From NCBI RefSeq assembly GCF_002135235.1, contig NZ_NEGB01000003.1, forward strand, positions 62,001 to 126,000: a stretch of 64,000 bases of DNA, written 5' to 3'. This stretch comes from Acinetobacter silvestris. Its GTDB lineage: Bacteria > Pseudomonadota > Gammaproteobacteria > Pseudomonadales > Moraxellaceae. Made by a program: the position numbers and the translations under genes. A model generated the notes under the pieces. The model had not been told where the DNA came from. It did not search any database and was given only the letters and a program-made list of their open reading frames with translations. Positions 47,715 through 57,058 of the stretch are shown in pieces (position 1 is the first letter of the stretch; the number at the start of each line of letters is the position of its first letter).

Positions 47715-48446
47715 TTAAACCACCTGATACTGTAATCGAGCGAGATCTTGAATATCTTGAAGTAACTTGCGCTTACTGAAAATCATATTCCATGAGCTAC
47801 CGCCCAATTGACGCCATAAATGTGCCATTTGTAAGCCGGTAAATAAGCAAGCGCGAATTCGGTTGGTATGCGAAGCATCTTTAAAGGCTTCTGCATTACC
47901 ACGAACTAAAATACGGGGATTAATCTGTCCTGCAGTTTCGACATAGGTTTGCGCTAAGTTGGCAATTATACTGGGATGTAGATAGTCATTATCGAAGAAA
48001 GATAACTGCTTAAGAATTTTTTGTTGAGATTTTTCAATAATTTCAACATATTCGGGTTTGCTATATACTTTTTTTTCTAAGGCCAATAAAGCCATCGCAT
48101 AGGTCATAGGCAATTTTGCATTTGCCATTTTCGGAATGCGAGATTTGGGTGAGGTATTGAATGGTTGGGTAATACTACTTTCGAGGGTTTTTAAACCTAA
48201 TGAGATATCGGCCAGCTGACTAAAAAAATCTAAAGTTTGATTCGAGGTATTGTCAGCAGGACGAATATTTAAACTGGCTTTAATCAGTTGCTCAAAATAA
48301 AAATGACCACTTTCACCAATGCTTTGTCGTCCTGACACTGCATTCATATGCGTGAGCTGTGTTGCTTGGAACACAGCTGCTAATGCCAACGCACGATTTT
48401 GACGTTGATTCAAAGTACGAGGCTGTTGAAAGGGTAACTCAACCAT
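47715..48446 (-). CDS. hflD: HflD family protein
   Basis: The 243-residue helical protein resembles HflD (high frequency of lysogenization), with [80 protein letters not shown] and the C-terminal [17 protein letters not shown]. coli HflD binds lambda CII and affects lysogeny; its native role is unclear. The neighbourhood mnmA-hflD-purB supports the call. Confidence 0.93.
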   Translation of the reverse strand: MVELPFQQPRTLNQRQNRALALAAVFQATQLTHMNAVSGRQSIGESGHFYFEQLIKASLNIRPADNTSNQTLDFFSQLADISLGLKTLESSITQPFNTSPKSRIPKMANAKLPMTYAMALLALEKKVYSKPEYVEIIEKSQQKILKQLSFFDNDYLHPSIIANLAQTYVETAGQINPRILVRGNAEAFKDASHTNRIRACLFTGLQMAHLWRQLGGSSWNMIFSKRKLLQDIQDLARLQYQVV

Positions 48447-48476
48447 GCCTAAATTCCTTTAAACAATTTTGAAACT

Positions 48477-49625
48477 TTAATTAATAAAGTCTGGTTTTGG
48501 TGCATTGGTATGGTGAATCACACCACCACCTAAACACGTTTCACCCACATAGAACACTACACTTTGACCTGGTGTAACTGCTCGTTGTGGCTCATCAAAT
48601 TCTACACGTACACCATTTGGTGTGGCATCATCTTTAAAAATTGTACACGTTTGATCGGGTTGGCGATATCGAGTTTTGGCCGTGCATCGGAAACCCATTT
48701 CAGGAATCGCTTGTTCGCCGGCAACCCAGTCAATATTTTCACTCCATAATGTGGTACTGAGCATTAATGGGTGTTCATGACCTTGGCCAACCACTAGGCG
48801 ATTTCCTTCGATATCTTTATGTAGAACAAACCATGCGCCTTCAGCGACATCTTTAATTCCACCTAAGCCGATACCACCACGCTGACCGAGCGTATAGTAC
48901 ATTAAGCCGTGATGTTCACCAACCTCTTTTCCTGTATCTAGAACAATTTTACCAGGTTGAGCGGGTAAATATTGTTTAAGGAAATCGTTGAAGCGGCGTT
49001 CACCAATAAAGCAAATACCAGTTGAGTCTTTTTTCTTGGCTGTGGCTAAACCAAGTTCTTCCGCAATTCGACGGACTTCTGGTTTTTCAATTTCACCGAC
49101 AGGGAACAAGGTCTTATTAATTTCGCGACCGTGTACCGCATGTAAAAAATAGGTTTGGTCTTTATTGTTATCTACACCACGCAGTAAAGGAGCGTATTGA
49201 TCACCTTTGGAATTGGTCATGGTTTCACCACGACGACAATAATGTCCAGTCGCAATAAAATCTGCACCTAAATTAACCGCATGATCTAAGAATGCACGAA
49301 ATTTAATTTCTTTATTGCATAAAATATCTGGATTAGGCGTACGACCCGCAGCATATTCTGCAAGGAAATGCTCAAACACACGATCCCAATATTCCATGGC
49401 AAAGTTGGCAGTATGTAATTTAATCCCAATTTTATCGCAAACCGCTTGCGCATCGGCAAGATCATCCATTGCCGTGCAATATTCCGTGCCGTCATCTTCT
49501 TCCCAGTTTTTCATGAAAAGTCCTTCAACTTGATATCCTTGTTGAAGGAGGAGCGCTGCAGAAACAGAAGAATCTACACCACCAGACATACCGACGATGA
49601 CACGTTGTTGCATAGGATTAGGCAT
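48477..49625 (-). CDS. mnmA: tRNA-specific 2-thiouridylase MnmA
   Basis: MnmA adds sulfur to U34 of Lys, Glu and Gln tRNAs. 382 residues. The PP-loop [15 protein letters not shown], the first catalytic Cys in [16 protein letters not shown], the second in [13 protein letters not shown], and GHYCRRG are present. The start overlaps the upstream NUDIX gene by 8 bases, which implies coupled translation. Confidence 0.98.
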   Translation of the reverse strand: MPNPMQQRVIVGMSGGVDSSVSAALLLQQGYQVEGLFMKNWEEDDGTEYCTAMDDLADAQAVCDKIGIKLHTANFAMEYWDRVFEHFLAEYAAGRTPNPDILCNKEIKFRAFLDHAVNLGADFIATGHYCRRGETMTNSKGDQYAPLLRGVDNNKDQTYFLHAVHGREINKTLFPVGEIEKPEVRRIAEELGLATAKKKDSTGICFIGERRFNDFLKQYLPAQPGKIVLDTGKEVGEHHGLMYYTLGQRGGIGLGGIKDVAEGAWFVLHKDIEGNRLVVGQGHEHPLMLSTTLWSENIDWVAGEQAIPEMGFRCTAKTRYRQPDQTCTIFKDDATPNGVRVEFDEPQRAVTPGQSVVFYVGETCLGGGVIHHTNAPKPDFIN

Positions 49626-50103
49626 CCAAATTTGAAATTAAGGGAGAATTTTGATGCTCATAAACGAGCGATAAAGGGTATTTTTGACCAGAAAGTGCAT
49701 CTTGTACAGCTTTAATCACCAGTGGGCTACGCGCACGGGCAGATTCTAACAGTTCTTCTAAGGTCATCCAAGCAGGACCAATGATTCCTGTGTCTAACGG
49801 AGCTTCTGGAAAATACTCAAGCACATGCGCTAAAAAGCAAAATCTATAGTAAGTACGATCTGGAAACATCGGTGGCGTATAGGTATAGATTCCCAATAAT
49901 GAATCTACTTCTACAGCATAACCAGTTTCTTCCATGGTTTCACGTATAGCTGCCTGAATGATGGTTTCACCAGCCTCTACATGTCCAGCAGGTTGATTGA
50001 ATACGGTATGGGTAACGCCTTCTGAATGTTCTTCTACAAACAGAAATTTTCCGTCTTTTTCAACAACTGTTGCAACAGTAACGTGCGGAGTCCAAGTGGT
50101 CAT
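49618..50103 (-). CDS. nudJ: NUDIX hydrolase, NudJ-like
   Basis: The 161-residue protein has the Nudix box pieces [16 protein letters not shown] and TMEETGYAV. It starts [20 protein letters not shown], as in NudJ (YmfB), a phosphatase of nucleoside di- and triphosphates and thiamine pyrophosphate precursors. Its place directly before mnmA matches E. coli ymfB-mnmA-hflD-purB. First gene of the operon. Confidence 0.85.
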   Translation of the reverse strand: MTTWTPHVTVATVVEKDGKFLFVEEHSEGVTHTVFNQPAGHVEAGETIIQAAIRETMEETGYAVEVDSLLGIYTYTPPMFPDRTYYRFCFLAHVLEYFPEAPLDTGIIGPAWMTLEELLESARARSPLVIKAVQDALSGQKYPLSLVYEHQNSPLISNLDA

Positions 50104-50406
50104 TCAGTAACACCATGGGAGTAAAGCCATATTCTACAAAATTTAGGGCGTGGTGGCTATGTTGAAAGATTTTTTCTTTGATAGTATGAAATAGATGATA
50201 ACTCGCTATAAATATTCGCTTATAATCTTGTGAAATAATGGTTACATAATAGGTGTGGAATGTGAAGAGTCGCCAGAAAATCAAAATAGGGTAGGTGTTA
50301 GATTTTTTAAAACCTTAAGTGATTGGTTTATATTGATATAAAAATAAAATGCGTATAAGTATATGATGTTAATTTTAGAAATTATTAAAAGTAGAGGGCT
50401 ATAAAT
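50104..50406. other. intergenic region, no gene seen
   Basis: AT-rich divergent spacer between nudJ and the decayed SH3 gene. It should hold the promoter for nudJ-mnmA-hflD-purB. No strong hairpin or palindrome was found. Confidence 0.5.
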
Positions 50407-51098
50407 TTGTCTATCCCACTAAGTGAAATTGCAAAATTTACTAATAATCCAGATCTTCAAAAGAACATTCAGGTTTGGGGCGAAGTCTTAGAAAAAGCCC
50501 ATAAAGGCTTAAATAATTTATTTAATAGTTCGGAAATGCAACAGGCCTTAATTGCTTTAAATAAGATGGTTATAGCTTTTCACAATTATATCAATGATCC
50601 AGTTGTTTTCAAAAATCATTAGTCAACATTGTCAATACTAAAGAATTTCAAGAAAAATTTAATGAGAAATTAAAGTAGGAAGTAGACTTTGATCAAGAAT
50701 TAAAAGTTTTCGAAGAGCTTGTTTCTGAAAAAATTAATCTAAATAAATATTTTCCAACTATTCCCAAAAACGTAGATAAAAGAGAGTTAATTTGGCGAAC
50801 GCTAGAAGTAATTTTAGTTATTTATAGTCTGTATTTTGGTCAACTAGATCAATTTAATAATTATGAGGAAGCGTATATATTTTATATCAATGGTATTGAA
50901 TCTAAAGCTGTCACAACTTCTGCAATACATCTAAGATCAGCTCCTGATTTAGCAAGTGAGTCGAAATTAATCATTCCTCAAGGGAATTTTTTGAAAGTCT
51001 ATGAGGAAAATCATAATGGCTGGGTAAAAATTTCTATCAATTTAAATGGCTTAGGTGCTGATGGATACGTTTGTAAAGACTATATAAAACCTCTTTAA
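50407..51098 (+). pseudogene. decayed gene for an SH3-domain protein
   Basis: A TTG start with AGAGGG upstream opens a frame for 71 residues, ending at TAG 50620-50622. The next frame, entered by a one-base loss near the A-run at 50611-50615, continues VNIVNTKEFQEKFNEKLK, meets an in-frame TAG at 50676, and then runs cleanly to TAA 51096-51098. The second part has a possible membrane helix (WRTLEVILVIYSLYFG) and a C-terminal bacterial SH3 domain (AIHLRSAPDLASESKLIIPQ and ADGYVCKDYIKPL). The whole protein would be about 230 residues. Two lesions indicate a pseudogene. Original function unknown. Confidence 0.75.
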
Positions 51099-51252
51099 TT
51101 ATTTTTTATCAACCGCTAAATGACTTTCCATTTAACATAAGCGCTTATTAGACGAAACACAACATTCCAAATCGTTAAAATATAAGTGTTATGTTTCATT
51201 TTCCAATATAAGCTCAACTTGTGACATGTACTTAACTGAATATTCATAATGA

Positions 51253-51795
51253 TCAGTTAGTAGAATTGATATAATTATTTGCCACTTTTACATAATGTCT
51301 TGCCGAATAAGGCAAAAATTCTTTTTCTTTATCTGTTAAAGGGCGGATTTTCTGTACAGGACTACCGACATATAAATATCCACTTTCTAAACGCTTACGC
51401 GGTGGAACTAAACTGCCAGCACCAATCATCACATCATCTTCAATAATTACATCATCCAAAACAATCGTATTGATGCCAATTAAAACGCGATTGCCAATGG
51501 TACAACCATGTAAGGTTACATGATGACCGATGGTAACATCTTCACCAATAATTAATGGCGACCCATTTGGTTTAGCATCATTTTTATGACTCACATGTAG
51601 CATACAGTGATCTTGAACATTTGAATTTTGCCCAATTCGAATATGATTAACATCGCCACGAATCACAGCAAATGGCCAGACTGAAACATTTTCAGCCAAA
51701 GAAACTTCACCAATAAGGACTGAGAGATCATCAATATAACAAGTGGAGTCAATTTTAGGATGATGGTCTAAATAAGGACGAATATTCTTTTTCAT
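51253..51795 (-). CDS. gamma-carbonic anhydrase-like left-handed beta-helix protein
   Basis: The 180-residue protein is built of hexapeptide repeats (for example VSVWPFAVIRGDVNHIRIGQ). Metal-binding histidines lie in NSNVQDHCMLHVSH and TIGHHVTLHGC, as in gamma-class carbonic anhydrases (YrdA, CaiE, PaaY group). It probably forms a trimer with zinc at the interfaces. Enzyme activity in this family is not uniform, so the function remains open. A standalone minus-strand gene. Confidence 0.88.
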   Translation of the reverse strand: MKKNIRPYLDHHPKIDSTCYIDDLSVLIGEVSLAENVSVWPFAVIRGDVNHIRIGQNSNVQDHCMLHVSHKNDAKPNGSPLIIGEDVTIGHHVTLHGCTIGNRVLIGINTIVLDDVIIEDDVMIGAGSLVPPRKRLESGYLYVGSPVQKIRPLTDKEKEFLPYSARHYVKVANNYINSTN

Positions 51796-51899
51796 TGACG
51801 TATTCCATGTCTAAATATCTACAGTTGAAACGATTATAAAAGAAAAAGCACCCAAATCTAAGAGATGGATGCTTTCGTCTAATGTTTAGAACGTATTAA

Positions 51900-53048
51900 T
51901 TAAAATAAGTTGCTAAAAAACATTTTAATATGGTCAATCATACGAGAGAGGAAACCAGCTTCTTCAACTGCTTTTAATGCTACAAGTGGTTTTTCAGCAA
52001 TCACTTTACCATCTAAAGTTGCAGTTAATTTACCAACCACTTGACCTTGTTGAAGAGGGGCATTTAAGTTGGGTTGAACTGTGATTTGCGTTTTAATAGC
52101 ATCTGCCTGACCTTTAGGCATAGTCACATTGAAGTTCTCAGCTAAGCCAATTTGTACTTCATTGGTTTTACCAAAATATACTTTGGCTTTGGCAAGCGCT
52201 TGATTTGCAGGTTTTACGCTTACGGTTTCAAAGTTTGAATAGCCCCAAGCCAATAAAGAACGTGTTTGATTGGCACGTTCGTTCATTGATGGTGCCCCAA
52301 AAATCACAGAAATTAAACGTAATGGACCACGTTTAGCCGATGTTGTTAAACAGTAGCCAGCTTCATCCGTATGACCTGTTTTTAAACCATCGACACTTGG
52401 ATCTGTATATAAAAGTGCGTTGCGATTACCTTGCTTAATACCATTAAAGCTAAATTCTTTTTCAGAATAAATTGGATAATATTTTGAACTGTCATGAATA
52501 ATGTGTTTTGCAAGTGTTGCCATATCTTTTGCAGTTGAATAATGGCCTTCTGCTGGCATACCTGTCGCATTAATAAAATGCGTATTGGACATTCCAATTT
52601 TTTTAGCTTCTTGGTTCATCTCATAAGCGAATGAACCTTCATTTCCAGAAATATGCTCAGCCATCGCTTTAGAGGCATCATTTCCAGATTGAATAATAAT
52701 TCCGCGTAGCATTTCAAGAACAGTTGCAGTGCCATTCAAAGGGACGTACATACATGATTCAGTACTGCTGCCTCTACACCATGCTGACTCATTCATGCGA
52801 ACTTTTTCATTCTCGGTGAGTTCGCCTTTTAATAGTTTTTGTTCAATGATGAAGCTAGTCATCATTTTAGTCATAGACGCAGGGGCTAATTTTTCATTTT
52901 CATTTTTTGCTGCGAGGACTTGCCCTGTTTCATAATCCATCAAAACGTAAGATTTATTATTTAGTTCTGGTGGAGTAGATAAGACAGTTGCTGCATAGGA
53001 AAATGAAGGTAGGACTAATAATGCAGCAATGGCGCTTTTTCGGGTCAT
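51900..53048 (-). CDS. dacC: D-alanyl-D-alanine carboxypeptidase (PBP5/6 family)
   Basis: From the ATG at 53048 the product has 382 residues and a signal peptide (MTRKSAIAALLVLPSFSYA). A start 15 codons earlier is less likely. Serine penicillin-binding motifs are present: SMTK in LAPASMTKMMTSFI, SGN in QSGNDASKAMAEHISG and KTG in DGLKTGHTDEAGYC. It trims the terminal D-Ala from pentapeptides. The C-terminal beta domain ends in an amphipathic helix (LSRMIDHIKMFFSNLF) that anchors it to the membrane, as in PBP5. Confidence 0.94.
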   Translation of the reverse strand: MTRKSAIAALLVLPSFSYAATVLSTPPELNNKSYVLMDYETGQVLAAKNENEKLAPASMTKMMTSFIIEQKLLKGELTENEKVRMNESAWCRGSSTESCMYVPLNGTATVLEMLRGIIIQSGNDASKAMAEHISGNEGSFAYEMNQEAKKIGMSNTHFINATGMPAEGHYSTAKDMATLAKHIIHDSSKYYPIYSEKEFSFNGIKQGNRNALLYTDPSVDGLKTGHTDEAGYCLTTSAKRGPLRLISVIFGAPSMNERANQTRSLLAWGYSNFETVSVKPANQALAKAKVYFGKTNEVQIGLAENFNVTMPKGQADAIKTQITVQPNLNAPLQQGQVVGKLTATLDGKVIAEKPLVALKAVEEAGFLSRMIDHIKMFFSNLF

Positions 53049-53164
53049 TCTAGGTAGTTCCAATCTTATGTAAGCACTAAAATAGCTTTGCATTTTAGGG
53101 TAAAGCCAAGCCGACTTCTATACATGAAACCGGCTTATTGCTGACTTATTGTAACTAATTCATT

Positions 53165-53575
53165 TTAAGCGTTGTAATTTAAGACATCTTTACAAACTTC
53201 AGTATTTTCAGCATTGCCTGCTTTTTTCGCATCTTCACGTGCTTCGGTTAATGCTTTTTGAAAATTGGCCTGTTTGCTTAGGTTGGTTATTGCGGCGGCT
53301 GGGTTTTTTTCTTGAGGTAGATACTCTTTGAGTAAATTAGCATAACCCTCATCAAATTCTTGATTTTTTTCAATTAAAGCTGGGCAAATTTCAGAGAGAA
53401 CAAAGATTGCGGCAAGTTCTTCTGCACTGACTTGTTGTTGTGTTACTTCAATATTTTCCGCATGTTCTTCAGTTTTTTGTTCTGTTGCATAAGCGTGCGG
53501 TAATAGAGTGAATGAAGCCGCTATCATTCCTAAAGCACACAATTTTGATGATATCTTGAATAGTTTGGAAAACAT
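53165..53575 (-). CDS. small exported protein, paralogue of the next gene
   Basis: The start is placed at ATG 53575 (MFSKLFKISSKLCALGMIAA, a signal peptide ending at YATE), giving 136 residues. A frame 23 codons longer would not begin with a clean signal. The mature region is acidic and contains a Cys in VLSEICPALIEKNQEFDEGY and another near the end (NTEVCKDVLNYNA). Both align with the neighbouring 53766-54134 protein. The family appears typical of Acinetobacter and Moraxella but I cannot give a function. Confidence 0.6.
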   Translation of the reverse strand: MFSKLFKISSKLCALGMIAASFTLLPHAYATEQKTEEHAENIEVTQQQVSAEELAAIFVLSEICPALIEKNQEFDEGYANLLKEYLPQEKNPAAAITNLSKQANFQKALTEAREDAKKAGNAENTEVCKDVLNYNA

Positions 53576-53765
53576 GAAAAACCTAAAAGAAGTAACTTTA
53601 TGATTTGTGTAGATTAAACAATTTTGATGCAAAAAAAATAGCAAAAATGTATTGAAGATGTTGGTTTGTTACGATGCTATGGATATTTGCCCTATACAAT
53701 TTATTTTAAATTGTTAAATTTAAGCATAGGGCAATGTCTTGAAAATAAATAAAATACTTGGAAAA

Positions 53766-54134
53766 TTAGTCGTTAATTTCTAAGATTTCACCACATACAG
53801 ATTTTTGTTCATCTTGATCTACTTCAGCAGCATCGGCAAATGCTGCTGCTAAAATAGCTTGATATTCAGAATCTTGAGCTAATTGAGCAAGGGTCGTGCT
53901 TTTGACTGACATATTTTTCAAATAAGACTCACTTAATTGCTGCATTTTTTTTTCTAAAATAGCATTTTTTCCCAAAATTTTTGGGCAAACTGTGGCTAAA
54001 ACTTGTGCTGATGCAATATCTTCTTTAACCAGTGAGTCAGATTCTGCTGTCGTTAAGCTTTCTGCAAAAGCAGAATGAGCGGATAAAATAAAGAGACTTA
54101 AACATAAAATGCGATTAAGTGAACGAGTAGACAT
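53766..54134 (-). CDS. small exported protein, paralogue of the previous gene
   Basis: The 122-residue protein has a signal peptide (MSTRSLNRILCLSLFILSAH, cleaved after SAFA). The mature part has VLATVCPKILGKNAILEKKM, LAQLAQDSEYQAILAAAFAD and QKSVCGEILEIND. Two cysteines match those in the downstream paralogue and could form a disulfide. The tandem arrangement on the minus strand indicates an old duplication. Divergent from surE. Function unknown. Confidence 0.65.
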   Translation of the reverse strand: MSTRSLNRILCLSLFILSAHSAFAESLTTAESDSLVKEDIASAQVLATVCPKILGKNAILEKKMQQLSESYLKNMSVKSTTLAQLAQDSEYQAILAAAFADAAEVDQDEQKSVCGEILEIND

Positions 54135-54243
54135 GATTTCCCCACAAATTTGGTATAAATTTAGCGAGCTAACTATATATAATTATTCAATAACTTAAAA
54201 TAAAATAACTCACTAGTCATTTTATTGCTTATCGAGAATTAAT

Positions 54244-55023
54244 GTGAATATTTTAATTGCCAATGATGATGGTGTATTTGCACCAGGTCTCCAAGCACTC
54301 GCCAAGGCATTGCGTCCTTTGGGTCGTGTTGTCATTGTTGCGCCCGAAAGTGAACGGAGTGGTTTTTCGAGTGCTTTAACTTTAGACCGACCACTTCGCC
54401 CGATTCAAGTCGCACCTGATATGTGGGCTGTAAATGGAACACCTGCGGATTGTGTTTATTTGTCGATGAATGGGCTATTTGATATTGAATTTGATTTGGT
54501 CGTTAGCGGGATTAATAATGGTGCAAATTTAGGCGATGATGTGCTGTATTCAGGTACAGTTGGGGCTGCATTTGAGGGGCGTTTGATGAAACAAGCGGCT
54601 ATCGCTGTATCCTTAGCAGGAACGAATGTGCGCTCTTATGAACGCCCTGAAGAATATGCACAAGCGGCCCAATGGGTGCATGATTTTATTGCGAAGGGTA
54701 TTCCGCAATTACCGCCTCGTCATATTTTAAATATTAATATTCCTGATGTGGCTGAAATTCAAGGTGCACAAATTACCTATCAAGGACGAAGAGTTCAATC
54801 TAAACCGATCAGTAGCCATGTTGATCCGCGTGGTCGTCAAGTATATTGGATTGGTCTTGCTGGAGAGGCAATCACCGATCCGAAAAAGAACTTAATGCCT
54901 GTTCAGTCCGATTTTTTTGCTATCGCAAATGGTTTTGTAAGTATCACACCAATTCAAATGGATGCCACTAATTATGGAATATTGGCAAGTTTGCAAACGC
55001 AAATGCTGCAAAATACGAAATAA
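54244..55023 (+). CDS. surE: 5'/3'-nucleotidase SurE
   Basis: SurE is a metal-dependent nucleotidase. 259 residues; GTG start. The metal site [68 protein letters not shown] and [19 protein letters not shown] are all family signatures. It is followed by an nlpD-like gene, keeping part of the gammaproteobacterial surE-pcm-nlpD-rpoS order. Confidence 0.96.
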   Translation: MNILIANDDGVFAPGLQALAKALRPLGRVVIVAPESERSGFSSALTLDRPLRPIQVAPDMWAVNGTPADCVYLSMNGLFDIEFDLVVSGINNGANLGDDVLYSGTVGAAFEGRLMKQAAIAVSLAGTNVRSYERPEEYAQAAQWVHDFIAKGIPQLPPRHILNINIPDVAEIQGAQITYQGRRVQSKPISSHVDPRGRQVYWIGLAGEAITDPKKNLMPVQSDFFAIANGFVSITPIQMDATNYGILASLQTQMLQNTK

Positions 55024-55138
55024 TTGCGACAAAATGTTATAAGTTTGTGAAAAAGTAGAATTTCACAGGGAATCTCCATACTTTTTTGATAGTCTTGAGT
55101 TAATTTGAAGATTAATTTTAAATGTGAGAGGGAAATCA

Positions 55139-55957
55139 ATGCTTTTGGCTCAACCACAGTACGTTAAAAAAATGTCTAAAGTATGGGTAAACATTGCTTT
55201 AATGGCTGTCGCAATGACTTCAACTTTGGTATTCACAGGCTGTGCATCGAAACCACAAATTCATAATACTGTGCGTTATGCCAATGCACCAGAGTATTAT
55301 ACGGTTCGTTCTGGTGATACTTTAAGTGGAATTGCGACTCGATATGGTTTGAGCTACACCAGTGTTGCTGAAATGAATGACATTGCTGAACCCTATCGGA
55401 TTTATGTTAATCAGTCACTTCGATTAAAAAAATCTGGAAGTATGCAAAATAATCGTTCGACGACACAAGCATTGAGTAATAATGAACCGAAGATTCAAAA
55501 ACAAAGTATTAATCTTCCAACCAGTCAAACGAATGCTATAGCTCCTGTCGTTAAACCTACTATTCCAGTAACAGCGGTACAATCGACAAAATTACGCTGG
55601 GTTAAGCCGTCGAATGGTGCTGTGATTGATAATTATAATTTAGCAAATAATATCAAAGGGATACATTTTGGTGGGAATCAAGGCGATCCGATTTTTGCCG
55701 CTGCTGATGGTCAAGTGGTTTATGCAGCAGATGGTTTGAAAGAATATGGAAACTTGGTTTTAGTCAAACATATTGGTGGTTACATTACCGCGTATGCACA
55801 TAACAGCAAGATGTTGGTTAAAAGTGGTGAAAATGTCAGTGCAGGGCAGAAGATTGCAGAGATGGGATCATCAGGTGCAAACCGTGTGATGCTTGAATTT
55901 CAAGTACGCTTAGAGGGTAAACCGATTAATCCAGCCAGTATTTTACCAACTAATTAA
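55139..55957 (+). CDS. nlpD: NlpD-like lipoprotein with LysM and degenerate M23 domain
   Basis: The ATG at 55139 follows GAGAGGG. The GTG at 55124 would place that ribosome site inside the gene. The 272-residue protein has a lipobox (FTGC), a LysM domain (YYTVRSGDTLSGIATRYGLS) and a C-terminal LytM/M23 domain (GIHFGGNQGDPIFAAADG, NLVLVKHIGGYITAYAHN). The HxGxD aspartate and the first His of the last HxH motif are replaced (HFGGN, LEFQVR), as in NlpD. It should therefore activate a division amidase and not cut peptidoglycan itself. Confidence 0.88.
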   Translation: MLLAQPQYVKKMSKVWVNIALMAVAMTSTLVFTGCASKPQIHNTVRYANAPEYYTVRSGDTLSGIATRYGLSYTSVAEMNDIAEPYRIYVNQSLRLKKSGSMQNNRSTTQALSNNEPKIQKQSINLPTSQTNAIAPVVKPTIPVTAVQSTKLRWVKPSNGAVIDNYNLANNIKGIHFGGNQGDPIFAAADGQVVYAADGLKEYGNLVLVKHIGGYITAYAHNSKMLVKSGENVSAGQKIAEMGSSGANRVMLEFQVRLEGKPINPASILPTN

Positions 55958-56053
55958 ATATTTTTAATGCAAAATGTAAATTTCTTCGTATAATACAAAG
56001 AGTTGCTTTTATTAAAAAACAGAGAAGTAGCTCATAATTTCAGAGGGAAATTT

Positions 56054-56986
56054 ATGTTAGATCAACTTCGAGCAATGGGTGTTTTTGCTTGTGTTGTTGA
56101 AAAAAGCTCGTTTAGTGGTGCCGCACGGGATTTGGGCATCACTACCAGTGCAGTAAGTCAACAAGTTCGTTCATTAGAAAACGAAATGGAAGTTACGCTT
56201 CTGCATCGTTCAACACGAAAATTGAGTTTGACTGAAGCTGGACAAGCTTTTTTCCACAGCTGTCAAGAAATGCTTGCCGCGGCAGAGCGTGGCAAAATCC
56301 GTATTAATGAGTTGAGAGATGATTTAGTCGGTGAATTACGTATTGCAACCACCCCAGAGTTAGGTGCAACACATGTTGTTCCTGCTTTATCACATTGGAT
56401 GTCTGCGCATCGAGGTTTGACAGTACATTTTGAAGCAGATAATCAGTTTATTGATTTAATTCAAGAACGTATTGATATTGCAATTCGAATGTGCGCAAAA
56501 ATTGAAGATTCAAATCACTTAAGCTCAATGCCACTTGCTCGTGTCGAGCAAGTTTTAGTGGCTTCGCCAAGTTATTTAAATCAGACTTCACCCATTTCAC
56601 GTCCTGAAGACTTAATGCATCATGATTTAGTCCCAGTGAATATCATGAAAAATTATCAACACTTCAGTTTTCAGCATGGTGCGACGGGCGAAATTGTTCA
56701 TTTAGAAATGAAAAATCGTTTGCAAACCAATAATGTATTTGTTGCAAAATCACTCTGCCAAAATGGACATGGTATCGCACGTATTCTTTACTTAGATGTA
56801 CAAAAAGAATTGATGAATGGTTCTTTAGTTGAAGTATTACCTGAGTGGAAATTACCGGCCTTTACTTTGAACGCAATGACATTAAAACGTGAACAACAAC
56901 CGATGAAAATTCATCGTTGTTTAGATGCTTTGAAACTGTATTTTAGTCAGTTACCTGGTGGACGAGTTTATCAAGAAGCTTCTTAA
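56054..56986 (+). CDS. LysR-family transcriptional regulator
   Basis: The ATG at 56054 has GAGGGA upstream, giving 311 residues. The N-terminal winged helix MLDQLRAMGVFACVVEKSSF then SGAARDLGITTSAVSQQVRS is canonical. The C-terminal substrate domain starts GELRIATTPELGATHVVPAL. It resembles the CrgA/AaeR-like subgroup with an A-type HTH. The regulated genes are not visible. It is convergent with argD and shares a terminator with it. Confidence 0.88.
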   Translation: MLDQLRAMGVFACVVEKSSFSGAARDLGITTSAVSQQVRSLENEMEVTLLHRSTRKLSLTEAGQAFFHSCQEMLAAAERGKIRINELRDDLVGELRIATTPELGATHVVPALSHWMSAHRGLTVHFEADNQFIDLIQERIDIAIRMCAKIEDSNHLSSMPLARVEQVLVASPSYLNQTSPISRPEDLMHHDLVPVNIMKNYQHFSFQHGATGEIVHLEMKNRLQTNNVFVAKSLCQNGHGIARILYLDVQKELMNGSLVEVLPEWKLPAFTLNAMTLKREQQPMKIHRCLDALKLYFSQLPGGRVYQEAS

Positions 56987-57017
56987 GCTCTCTTTCATTA
57001 GCCAATTAAAATGCAAT

Positions 57018-57047
57018 TAAAAAAGCCGCTGAATCAGCGGCTTTTTT
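57018..57047. terminator. bidirectional terminator between the LysR gene and argD
   Basis: Six A plus GCCGCTGA pairs with TCAGCGGC plus six T. Confidence 0.9.
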
Positions 57048-57058
57048 ATGGTTTTTAT

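Noticed and set aside
47715..48446. HflD as part of a prophage-linked lysogeny system
   Set aside because: It sits in its conserved housekeeping cluster with mnmA and purB, more than 30 kb from the prophage.
50600..50680. Programmed -1 frameshift in the SH3 gene
   Set aside because: No canonical slippery heptamer fits the frame, and a second in-frame TAG follows 54 bases later, so two independent lesions are more likely.
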